NCBI GenBank assembly: GCA_049999805.1
Contig: JBNGIO010006038.1
Location: 148,146-176,431, forward strand
Origin: Folioceros fuciformis
Lineage: Eukaryota; Anthocerotophyta; Anthocerotopsida; Anthocerotales
Length of the DNA stretch: 28,286 bases
Reading direction: 5' to 3'
The translations under genes and the position numbers were made by a program. Numbering within the stretch: position 1 is the stretch's first letter; the number at the start of each line of letters is the position of its first letter. Below, piece by piece: positions 19,682-28,286 of this stretch. The notes beneath the pieces were generated by a model. That model was not told the DNA's origin. It worked only from the letters and a program-made list of their open reading frames with translations, and did no database searches.

Positions 19682-19853
19682 TAATGGAAGATAGTGTATT
19701 GAATCATTGCTTAGGGTTTCGTTTNNNNNNNNNNNNNNNNNNNNNNNNNNNNNNNNNNNNNNNNNNNNNNNNNNNNNNNNNNNNNNNNNNNNNNNNNNNN
19801 NNNNNNNNNNNNNNNNNNNNNNNNTGATTTACACCTTCTTATTAATTTTGTCA
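19682..19853 (+). repeat. 3' LTR of the copia element, with internal gap
   Basis: The first 43 bases (19682-19724) and last 29 bases (19825-19853) are identical to the 5' LTR. The middle is replaced by 100 N. By comparison with 13021-13198, the missing part should be about 178 bp. Confidence 0.9.
19725..19824. other. 100-N assembly gap inside the 3' LTR
   Basis: This is a fixed-size gap placed where the assembler met the second LTR copy. The 5' LTR predicts 178 bp here, so true coordinates to the right are shifted by about 78 bp. Confidence 0.85.
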
Positions 19854-19858
19854 GTATC
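19854..19858 (+). repeat. copia target-site duplication, right copy
   Basis: GTATC directly follows the 3' LTR and matches 12973-12977. Confidence 0.7.
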
Positions 19859-19941
19859 AACCATGGCTTCATGTCTTTGTCTATGCAATCTTATTGGGGA
19901 AATTTGCATGATGCAAAGTTGGAGGCATTAAGGATGAACAA

Positions 19942-20530
19942 GTGACTCCTAGCCTACGTCCATGGAGACGAGATCACAGCATTTCCAAAAATTGCAGCAA
20001 TGAGATTTTGAAGGATCTCATCATACAATCTTTCCGTAAGTGGAAAGTCCCAACCAGCACCACAAAGACCTTAAAAGTGAAGACCTTTTACAATATAGGT
20101 GAGAGCACTTTCTGTACACTTATGATTGACTCACTTATTGGGCAAAAGTTGAAACAATGTGATGCAAGTGACACAAGCTCGGACGGATTGGTATAGCAAT
20201 GGCTTCCATTCACTTACAAAAGACCTATCACAAGGGATGTCATAGATGAAATACTACCATTAGGGATTATATTTGAAGAAGGCCACAAAGTGGAACCCTG
20301 GGCTCTTCTAGCTGGTGTTATCATCAAAGATACACATTACAATGCTACTATCCTTGGTTTGAAACAACCAATGTTCTAGAGGAGCCTAGAGAGGAATCGT
20401 GCATTGCATCACGAGCGACTTGTCAAGTTGCATTTTGACTCTTGCATCGAACTATTTGACCGTTGTCAACAACATCATGTCGTTTTTTATTGTTTGATTC
20501 TTTTTCCTATTTGTGGTTCTTTTGTTTGAA
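19942..20530 (+). pseudogene. unrecognised coding-like remnant
   Basis: The first frame is open from 19942 to TAG 20194, continues open to TAG 20378-20380, and runs on to TGA at 20528-20530. So about 195 codons contain only two internal stops. There is no recognised domain. Features include KWKVPTSTTKTLKVKTFYNIGE and PLGIIFEEGHKVEPW. It may be a decayed host gene or an old element of the locus that the copia element entered. The low stop density in AT-rich DNA is the only support. Confidence 0.3.
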
Positions 20531-20719
20531 GCAACTACAAGAGACCTGGTTATTTCACACGTCCAATGAGCAGTTTAATTACTTTGTTGTACCACATAGA
20601 CCTGGTGTTGCAACTAGCTATGCCTTGGATGCACTATGCTCGAAAACCCTAGGAGAGGTTGCTGGCGTAATAGATTGTGTGCTAACCATGGTGTACAAAA
20701 AGCAAAAGTAATGAAAGTA

Positions 20720-22200
20720 AAGTGTTTCAATGAAGTGTGCACAAAGTTGCAAGTTTTCTAAAAGTGGAAGTGTGTCATTTGTATTATAAAGGTATAATAA
20801 TACAATATCAATTTTTTTTGGATTTTTTCTCATGACTTGGGGAAATAGAGGAAGCACATTCATGAAGGCTTTGTCTTCACATTTGCATTTTCCATATCTT
20901 TCTTTGGCCAGCCTTTGGCCCTAAATGAAGAAAGCTCTTTTTTGTGTTTAAAAAGAGGACTATATGTGATTTTTGGCTATTAAGCTCCCCTTCTAATTGA
21001 GGGATCAACAATTAACTTTCGGTTTTCTAATGTCTTATCTTTCATGTCATCCAATCTACCTCCTTTGTACTAAAACCTAAAAAATCAAACCAAAAATACA
21101 AACTACAAAGTTATATATATGTAATTACTATATAATTGTAAGGACTACGAGTCTAGAGTGGATGGTAAAGAAATGTGACTTCGTAAATGGGTTTTCTAAA
21201 ATTAACTAAAAGTAAAAGAAATTTATGCTGCATAGTAGAAGACAAGGAAGAGGATATTCTGAGCAACACTTATGACGTTTGACAGGATGCTATGTTTGGC
21301 AAGATGGGACTCAGTAACGGAATAGCTCGGGATACATATCCCTCGTTTACCAAGGTGAGTTAAGGATTTGCGACCAGCAAGGAAGGGTGACCATGTATCC
21401 TGAGCTTTTTTTTCCAGTTCAAGAAATAGGCGTCTGTCTAATTTTGACAATCGCGGAGCTAATCCCACTTAACCTGACGTGCGCTAGAGGGCTCTTTTCC
21501 CGCCTCTCTTAGAGACCTTCCTTCTTTGCAAAGTCCGGAAGACACCAGTCTGGTTCATGAATCCCCTGGTTGTGTCGGTCCACAATTACCATGACACGCG
21601 GTACCCGATTGACAGCGTCAAGAATTCCAAATACATGTGACGCTTCCGCAAATAACCGTGTTGAGAACAGTAGGCAACTTGTGAGCACAATGGGCAACTT
21701 GTCTCCCCGGGAAGCACCTCCCTGGGTTGCGCGTCCTGGCTCATCTGCTGCCAAACACCGTGGCGTGTCAGGACAGAGAAGTGGCAGAGATTGCGCAAGC
21801 GTCACGGGACATGGATTCCTCTGAGCGTCCACCACCTTGCGCGTAGTCTCGTCTTCCCTAGGTAGGACCTGAGAAAGGAGTTCAGTCGTCCCACGCTGCG
21901 GTCCTTGTCACTCATGCTGGATGCACTCGCATCTCTGCCACGGCTACTCTCCGCCAGGAGTGTCCTGCAAGCTACTCCGCAACGGCTGTTTGGAGCTAAA
22001 TTCTCACAGATCTGGCAAGCCGCAAGCTGGATTGCGCACGGACAGTGGACCCTGCTCTATGGTTCTCCATGCTCGTCAGGTGGTTGATCTTTTGTGCTTC
22101 AGCGAGGCCGGTGGGATGTGAATTAACCTGAACTTGCTATGATCGGTAGCGTCTGTTTCGTCGCGCTGTCTCGGACAGGGAGCGGACGTGGACCGGCGGT
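20720..22200. other. intergenic region, no supported gene
   Basis: 20720-21480 is AT-rich with no convincing frame. From about 21480 to 22200 the GC content rises and a 108-codon minus-strand frame exists (21509-21835), but it starts without a good ATG and has no family resemblance. The GC-rich part probably includes the promoter region of the gene starting at 22324. Confidence 0.5.
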
Positions 22201-22205
22201 TTCAC

Positions 22206-22214
22206 CTATAAGTA
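22206..22214 (+). promoter_or_regulatory. TATA-like box upstream of the DUF7054-like gene
   Basis: CTATAAGTA lies about 110 bases upstream of the ATG at 22324. Transcription would then start near 22240 and leave a short 5' UTR. It is the best TATA-like match in the GC-richer upstream DNA; nothing else confirms it. Confidence 0.45.
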
Positions 22215-22323
22215 GGCTGAATGCGTAGCTTGCACTCGGAATTGTGTGCCTCCGTTTGAGATCTAGTGACTGTTGAAGGATTGTGGTTTTTCCGGCTCGT
22301 CACAGGAGCTTCCAGTGTGTAAA

Positions 22324-23217
22324 ATGGCTCTGGAGACGCCACAGCGGAAATGTCCAAGCGTGAGTGAATGCTCGCAGAGTAGACAACGTTTGGTAGTGGT
22401 TGAGGATACTGGTGTAGATCTGGGTTTGAGTAAGTGCAAAACAAGCGTGGATTTGCCTTCCATCAGTGATTTGGATTCTGAGGAGTACAATTGCCAAGGG
22501 AATACGGCAAACGTTGGAGCGCGCCCTGGTGTTTCCCTGCTGAAAAGGGGAGAATCGGAGAGGTCAATTCGTGTATCCCCGCTTGCTCAATTGTTCCGTG
22601 ACAGCAACCAGGTAAGTTAGATTCCGTCTTCCTTTCCGCATTGGTTCTTCATTCAATTTGTTCCCTTGATTGGCCTCCATGATCTTGTGCTGCATCTTTT
22701 TTTTTTTGTGCTTGAATTGAAGGTATATGGTGCTCTCGTGCAGAGGAAAGCAGGATCACGGATACTCGTAAACGTCACCATTAGGAGGAGCCCTGGTCCC
22801 TTGAGAGTCATCGTGGACGCAGATGACAATGTGAAACAAGTAATACAACAGGCTTTGACAGTGTACGCAAGAGAAGGTCGGTTACCAGTCCTCCAATCTA
22901 ACAGTGATGCTTTCGAGCTCTACTGCGGGCAGGACATGTGTCAAGGTGCTTCTCGATCCCTTACTGGTGCACCATGCTCAGGATGCCTCTAAATTGATGC
23001 AACAGTTTAGTCTTGTTCTTGTGCTAACTTTTCTTTTTCAACTTCCTCTGCAGCCGTTCCTACGGAGCAGCGAATAGGAAGTCTAGGAGTGCGACATTTT
23101 TTGATGTGTCCAAGGGCAATTGCAACCTCCAGTGCTTGCAACCCCAGCAGCAATGAGCAACGTAGCGATTGGAACACGTGGTGGAAGAAAATGGTTGCCT
23201 GGCAAATTGTGTGGTAA
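22324..23217 (+). CDS. three-exon gene, DUF7054-like plant protein
   Basis: The exons are 22324-22611, 22723-22945 and 23054-23217, joining to 224 codons with a TAA stop. Intron 1 is GTAAGT to a T-rich stretch ending AAG, phase 0. Intron 2 is GTGCTT to TTCCTCTGCAG, phase 1. Exon 1 encodes a variable Ser-rich N-terminus ending SIRVSPLAQLFRDSNQ. Exon 2 has the core ILVNVTIRRSPGPLRVIV, then VKQVIQQALTVYAREGRLPVL and AFELYCGQ. Exon 3 has LGVRHFLMCP and ends with WWKKMVAWQIVW. This order resembles small land-plant proteins I know as DUF7054 (LLVNVTV...GP..V, FELH, a short C-terminal Trp-rich tail), whose biochemical role is not established. The first ATG after the TATA-like box was chosen as the start. 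It is the only intact host gene seen. The assignment is from memory of the family pattern. Confidence 0.7.
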
Positions 23218-25120
23218 CAAAAATCTCGCCTGATACTGAGGCTTGAACCATGCCCACCTCAGATTCAGTACTTTGATGTGACTCATGTACGAGGTTCGGA
23301 ATCCAAAGTAGGTGTCAACAGCAGCATAGTACCGTCCAGGTGCATGCCGTGTGGATGTCAGAGTTGTGATCTGTACACTATTCTTGCAGGTACGTTAGGA
23401 CGAATACATGTGTTTACGTTGCTCTAAAATTTATATTCATTGAGGATCCAAGGGCTGCATCCTTCCACACCTTCTGGTTGGAGATCAAAGCAGGTCGAAC
23501 CGGATCGCATGCCAAACCCCGTCCGTACCCCATCATGAAATAGAAGAGAGTAACTCTGCCCAGGCCACCCGCATTGGTGTATCTGGTAACTGAAAGAAAG
23601 TTTAATATTTTCACATTCGACAAGATGCTACCTATGCCACAGGTAATAAAGTAGTTGTGTGGCTCTATTACAGCCCCAAAACTATGTACGTTCCATGTGG
23701 CTGAAACAAAACTAAAACTACTTCCATGTGGGCTGAAACAAAATCAAAAGTACTAAAAATAGGGAAGTCCCCTTTAAGAGGGAGAAAAATTCCCCATTTA
23801 GTTTTGGCCCTCCCCAACCCTCCTTTCCCCCCAACCCTCCTTTCCGTTTTTCGCGCCAACATTTGGCGCCCTTACCGGCTATGGGCAATGCCTTTCACCA
23901 GTACATCCTCTCACTTTGTAGAGTAGCCACATTGTTTGTTCTCTATTGCAAAGATTGTCATGGTGTCATGTAGCATACCAGAGGTACAGAATCAACAATG
24001 GCATTCAATCAGCCCATTCAATCATACCTTGAAAGAATCTCTAGTCCCCAATCTTGTGAGAACCATAGCTACTTGTTTTACAACATGCAACTTACGGTTG
24101 GCAAGGTAATGAGACCTGGAGGAGGATGTCTGGTCAAGTCAAGAGCAACAACACTACAGATGTAATTGAATGTGGTTGGGGAGACTTTGATCATCTCTCT
24201 CCAATGGTCAGGATCTCCAGTTGGAACAATTATCATAAACAATTGTCATGAACTTTGCCCACCAATGAAGTGATCGTGGTTTGATGTAGTTTCTGAGATG
24301 CTCACGATGGCAAAGAACTAGTTCTGAGGTGCACCACCGGGAGCAGCGTTTCATCCCGTGAGTGCCCTTAAAATCCGGCACTTTTTGGCCATATACATGG
24401 TGTTATGGAACATGGAAAGTGCCCTAAAACTTATTTATCCAAATGGATTTGGGTGCACATGGAAAGTGACCCTTAGTGTAACATTTTGATAATGTGAACA
24501 AAAGTCGGATGGTTACACATTTCAAATTAGAAGAAGAATCCCTAAATACACTACAAATCACATAGATATTAGAAAACCATGGGAGTTGATGCTTTAGAAA
24601 AACCATGTCCTACACAACAATAAGATGTTTCTATTAAAAGATGACTTACTAAAATAAATATGTATTCACTTGTTGGACATTCTACATTTGCATAACAACT
24701 CAATTGCTATTTAAACATTTATATGCTCAAATTGGAGAACTTGTGCCCACCTTTTGGCCAATCTACAAACAAAAGTGATGCAACCACTTTATAAAATTGT
24801 TTGCACTCATGAAATAACTAGGTTGTCATAAATACAAGCGGGGTGACATTTTGACCCTACTGAGCTTGGCTCCGGTCTCCACAATTGTTAAATAAAATTG
24901 GGGTCACTAAAGGTTGGTAATAGGCCCAAAACTCAATCTTAGTTCTTTTGTTTTCCTGGGTAATCAGGGTTCAAAAATGATAGGGCCATCTAATCATATA
25001 TCCATTGGTTTATAATTGTTATAAGAGAAGCTTATTGTTATAGGGGAATTTTATATTGTTCAAGTTCACTTACTTAACTAGCAAAAGGGATTTAAGTTTT
25101 GATATATATGAGAACCTTTT
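23218..25120. other. intergenic region, no supported gene
   Basis: The left part should include the 3' UTR of the preceding gene; no clear poly-A signal could be fixed. Short local repeats occur at 23690-23745 (TTCCATGTGG followed by CTGAAACAAAA twice) and near 23816-23847 (CCCAACCCTCCTTTCC twice). The rest is AT-rich with no coding signal. Confidence 0.5.
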
Positions 25121-25750
25121 ATGAGTTATAGAGATATTGCGATGGAAGGCTTTCCGAAAGTGAAGATGTATGATACATATGTTACAAAGAGTACTTGCAA
25201 GAAGCATATGATTCTTATAGCCAATGTTTCACATGAACAACAACAAGAAAGGTTGCATACAAGTCCATGGTTTGGGATATTCATAGACAAGGGAATGGAC
25301 AAGACAATAGTGTAATTCACAATTATTTATTTTATTATTTACATAATACAACAATATAAACAAAGTTTTTAAAGCTTGCCAATATTGCAAGTGCACCTAT
25401 AGAAGGAATCTTCAATACTTTGGTTGAGCAATAGCAACTCTTTGATTTGAATATCAAAAAAATGAGTGGATGTGCGAGTGATGGAACATTAATCATAGTT
25501 TGCAAGGTCAAAAGCCAAAGAGATTACAATGTTGTGAAGTTTCTACGTGATATGAATTTGTATTTTGCTCAAAATGATTACGTTGCTCACAATACGGTGC
25601 TTGCAACTTCAAAGACAACGTCCAAGGTTCTCGACTTTGAGATGGCAAATAAGATAAGATTGTGAGGCAATTGTACGTTGCTCTTCATCATTTAAGTAAG
25701 AAGACTATGACTTTGCATGAATTGCAAGTGCATTTAGAAATGCATGAGTG
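25121..25750 (+). pseudogene. relic of hAT-related DUF4371 protein
   Basis: DUF4371 occurs in proteins derived from hAT-type transposases. The relic shows HTSPWFGIFIDKGMDKTIV (25250-25312), matching the usual SPFYSIMIDEStD start where the catalytic Asp pattern sits. After a frame change come KLANIASAPIEGIFNTLVEQ (about 25371-25430) and, after a stop, MSGCASDGTLIIVCK (matching GFGSDGASVM), NDYVAHNTVLATSK (matching HCVAHRLALAA) and LSKKTMTLHELQ. All landmarks fall in the expected order, but with stops and a frameshift. Upstream zinc finger and downstream hAT dimerisation parts were not found. Confidence 0.65.
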
Positions 25751-26563
25751 CATTTGAGTGCTATCACTACTTAATTGCTTTCCTTGCTTATTTGCACATT
25801 TGTATTATCACAAATCCAAATTTGTTGGGACTCAGTAGACCCTTATTGGCCATAACTTCTATGCTTAGCTTAGAAAACTTTCTAGTTACCCAAGGTCTCA
25901 CTATCTCAATCCATGTTGGTTTAATTGCTACATTGCTATGGATCACCAAGTATTGCTATGGGGCAATCGGACTAGCCTTATGGACCCGTATTTTTGAGTC
26001 TTTGTGTATTTTAGATTAGATTTGTATGTGAATGCAAGACATGAGAAGTTAAATAAGGCTTACTAGGTAAAGTAAAATTAAAATCATATTATCATGTAAG
26101 GGAATAATTGTACCAAGGATAAAGTGAAGTATACATAGGATATGACGAACTTAGGTTTGGAGAACCGGAAGTGCATTAGACTTACCATGGGCTAACTAGG
26201 GGTATGATGGGAAACAACATATCTAATGGTGCTTCACGATCCATGGAATTGCTAAGAGCATAAAACATGGTATGCACCAAATGGGTGGATTCTTGAAAGC
26301 CTGTTTGGTGCCAATGACAAAAAGTGAAAGACTAACTCCATATTTGTTTAAGATCATTAGGGTTCACGGAATGGTGCTGCACATATGTGTGCCATAATAT
26401 TGTATTTGAAAAAACCTAAGTACACGCAAGTAAGCTTGCATTACTTAAGCCATGGAGAAACTCTAACAGCTAAAGTTGTAAGTCCAAAAAGTAGTGCACC
26501 AGTATACCAGCGCACCTAAGCTTAAACATTCTGGCTTTCCCAAAAGCAAAAGCTCTTGAAATC
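25751..26563. other. AT-rich spacer without recognisable gene
   Basis: A 91-codon plus-strand frame (25744-26019) is hydrophobic but lacks family resemblance and is probably accidental. Nothing else is supported. Confidence 0.45.
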
Positions 26564-27720
26564 TCAAGAAAATTCTTCATGGTTAGCTTCTGAGCCCTGT
26601 ACTACGTCTAGGGACCTAAGTCGTTGCTCCTCTGTGCCAGCCAAATCATCAACCTCCACCTCGAGGACAGAAAATTCCGGTGCCTCCACAGTTTGGGGTG
26701 GAAGTGTGCCATTTTCATCCCATATTGTTATAGTAAGAGGATGTTCCTCAACCCGTTTGACATTCTGGGAACCTTTCTCACCCTTTTTCCCAAGTAGGTT
26801 GAAGACTTGCATCTTCCTATCAATATTCCCATCGGTGCAAACTTCTTTGCTCAAATTTTCGAGGGGCCTCTAATGAATGATGAAATAGAAATCTGTTCTT
26901 CAACATCCAACAAGTTTTCTATTCCTAGAATCCTTTGCGTTATGTATAAGGTGCGCTTGAGGTCGATTTCAATGGCCGTTGCATGCTGCCAATGCTGGAC
27001 AGCTACTTGTGAAAAACTTCTAGAACTTACGAATGCATCTACCACCTAGTAGCCTTCACATGAGACCATCTGCAATAGCATACCTAGCAATCCAAGGTGT
27101 TTTTGATATGGTGAGAAGACCATAGAGTCTGCAATTGGAAGTAGATGCGTTTTTACCATGGCTCCGTGATGAATAACTTGAGGAAGAAGGTTTATGCCCA
27201 GGGAAAATAGTGGTGCCCTTGGTTTAGTTGTCTCCACCTTCACAGCATTGCCATTGATTAGATACTCCACTATCTCCACTATTGCAGAGTTTGGTGGAAT
27301 ATTTGTCTTCTTTCGGATGAGGGTTTGTATGGTACCCTTTTTACACCATGGACGTAAAGCCTCTCTTGCATGCATCACTCTATCCACACAGTGCATGAAG
27401 TTAATCCCGTAGACATTACAACTAGTTCACTCATTGAATCCACTCAACAACTCTTCTAGCTCAGTTTCAGTCACCTGCTGGTCATTCTGATGCCTTTGTA
27501 GCCCAAGTGGTAAATCTGCGAAAAACAAAGAATACAAGCGTTTTATCATAAAAGCCTTCATCTCAAGTATATTTCTATGAAATACCTCGTATTTGACTTT
27601 TTCTTTTGAGTTTAGAATCCTATATTCAGACAATCCTGCATCCATATATGCATTTGCCAATTCCTGCTTCCCCTCCTCAATCTGCTTCCAATTCCGGGCA
27701 AAGTAAATATAGTCCTAGTC
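26564..27720 (-). pseudogene. decayed minus-strand coding region, unknown family
   Basis: Reading leftward, one frame runs from about 27710 to 26851 with only two internal stops (27427-27429 and 27046-27048) and then a third at its end. Near 26855 the coding character moves by one frame and continues to 26564. Visible stretches are EEGKQELANAYMDAGLSEYR, VFHRNILEMKAFMIKRLYSL, REALRPWCKKGTIQTLIRKK, LYITQRILGIENLLDVEEQ and, after the shift, QVFNLLGKKGEKG with an acidic C-terminal part. The total is near 380 codons. I do not recognise the family. It could be a decayed host gene or an integrated foreign sequence. Introns were not found, which is compatible with a retrocopy or foreign origin but does not prove it. 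Confidence 0.45.
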
Positions 27721-27783
27721 TTGAAATTACTTTGGAAGAGATAGGTTGCTGATGTACTTTGGCTTCTGCAGAACCCAAAGTAC

Positions 27784-27869
27784 ATCACCTAAACATTACA
27801 ACATCAGATGAGGTAGTGACATTGGCATCACCTAAACATTACAACATCAAATGAGGTATTGACATTGGC
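27784..27869 (+). repeat. 43-bp tandem duplication
   Basis: Two copies start at 27784 and 27827 (ATCACCTAAACATTACAACA in each), with two or three differences. A partial third copy start (ATCACTG) follows. No function is evident. Confidence 0.85.
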
Positions 27870-28286
27870 ATCACTGTCCTTGTTGTGCTAGTATGCTAGT
27901 GCATCAAGCATCTTCCCTGTGCTGGTGCGCGGGTATACTGGTGCATCCTCGTCTGGTCCTTGCTGGATGTGCTAGTATATTAACACACGTATGAAAACTC
28001 TATGCAAGTGCAGCCACAAACTCGGTGGATCTACTAAGTCTCTAGGAGCCAAATCTCTGCGCGGGTGCATTGGTGTATGGGCGCATCTGCGAAATCTTTG
28101 CACACCCCTGAAATCTCTAAGTCCTGTTTCAAAAAAAATATATCCTAGCATGTAATTTTGCATCGCAAGACTCTTCAAAGCACCATGATAAAACGATAAA
28201 ATATTTTTATGAAACAAAGTTTATGAATACAATATATTACTTAAAAATATATTATGTATAAATTTAATCCATATACTTGATCATTA
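27870..28286. other. terminal spacer with TGGTGCAT-like motifs
   Basis: 27890-28100 contains scattered GTGC(T/A)(G/T)GT and TGGTG(C/T)AT motifs, possibly a decayed simple repeat. The last 150 bases are strongly AT-rich. No gene is supported. Confidence 0.4.

Larger units (their letters stand above)
12978..19853 (+). mobile_element. Ty1/copia LTR retrotransposon, young, with extra ORFs
   Basis: The order is 5' LTR, tRNA-iMet primer site, extra sense ORF, gag, protease, integrase, reverse transcriptase, RNase H, antisense-ORF segment, polypurine tract, 3' LTR. Integrase before reverse transcriptase defines the copia type. About 6.9 kb is shown; the true length is nearer 6.95 kb because the 3' LTR gap is too short. 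The 72 visible LTR positions are identical between the two ends and the 5-bp target duplication is intact, which points to recent insertion. Even so, gag-pol has a frameshift near 16075-16090 and a nonsense codon at 16519. The extra ORFs are unusual for the class. Confidence 0.9.

Noticed and set aside
21223-21468. Minus-strand 81-codon frame
   Set aside because: No family resemblance, no neighbouring exons with splice sites, and short.
21509-21835. Minus-strand 108-codon frame upstream of the DUF7054-like gene
   Set aside because: No ATG at its beginning, no recognisable motif, and it lies in GC-rich DNA where long frames arise by chance.
25744-26019. Hydrophobic 91-codon frame, possible membrane protein
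   Set aside because: AT-rich DNA gives hydrophobic translations by chance, and there is no homology or promoter evidence.
1-28286. tRNA, rRNA or other structural RNA genes
   Set aside because: No cloverleaf-like or ribosomal sequence was seen; the only tRNA-related sequence is the copia primer-binding site.

Overview
This is plant nuclear DNA, filled mostly by transposable elements. The evidence is a Ty1/copia element primed by a plant-type initiator tRNA-Met, an L1-type LINE whose ORF1 is the plant DUF4283 kind, one compact spliced gene with GT-AG introns, and AT-rich noncoding DNA between them. The broken Roc-COR gene at the left edge resembles proteins I recall as expanded in mosses and other seedless plants, so a bryophyte or other seedless plant is my best guess (inference, moderate to low confidence). 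There are two 100-N assembly gaps.

Layout. 134-2070: remains of a Roc-COR (ROCO-like) gene with three frameshifts. 2071-3369: AT-rich spacer ending in a degenerate repeat built around AACCATGG. 3381-12930: a long decayed L1-type LINE, bounded by an 11-bp target-site duplication (GTACAAATGGA at 3370-3380 and 12931-12941) and ending in an A-rich tail. Its very long ORF1 contains a 0.5-kb fold-back palindrome, and ORF2 (endonuclease, reverse transcriptase, zinc-binding tail) begins directly at the ORF1 stop. 12942-12977: a 36-bp sliver of host DNA. 12978-19853: a young Ty1/copia element with 250-bp LTRs and a 5-bp target duplication (GTATC). Its gag-pol has one frameshift and one nonsense codon.

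The copia element is the most unusual item. It has an extra 192-codon sense ORF between the primer-binding site and gag. It also has a 0.9-kb segment between pol and the 3' LTR that holds a 197-codon antisense ORF and is bounded by two near-identical polypurine-like motifs. The LINE and the copia element inserted only 31 bp apart (36 bp counting the copia target-site copy).

Right of the copia element: 19859-20530 holds weak, unrecognised coding-like sequence. 22324-23217 is the only gene that looks intact, a three-exon gene for a 224-residue protein resembling the plant DUF7054 family, with a TATA-like box upstream. 25121-25750 is a relic of a hAT-related DUF4371 protein. 26564-27720 is a decayed minus-strand coding region of unknown identity. 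27784-27869 is a 43-bp tandem repeat. The stretches 20720-22200, 23220-25120, 25750-26560 and 27870-28286 contain nothing I can assign as genes.

The genes do not form a pathway. The window is an intergenic transposon graveyard with one apparently functional host gene.
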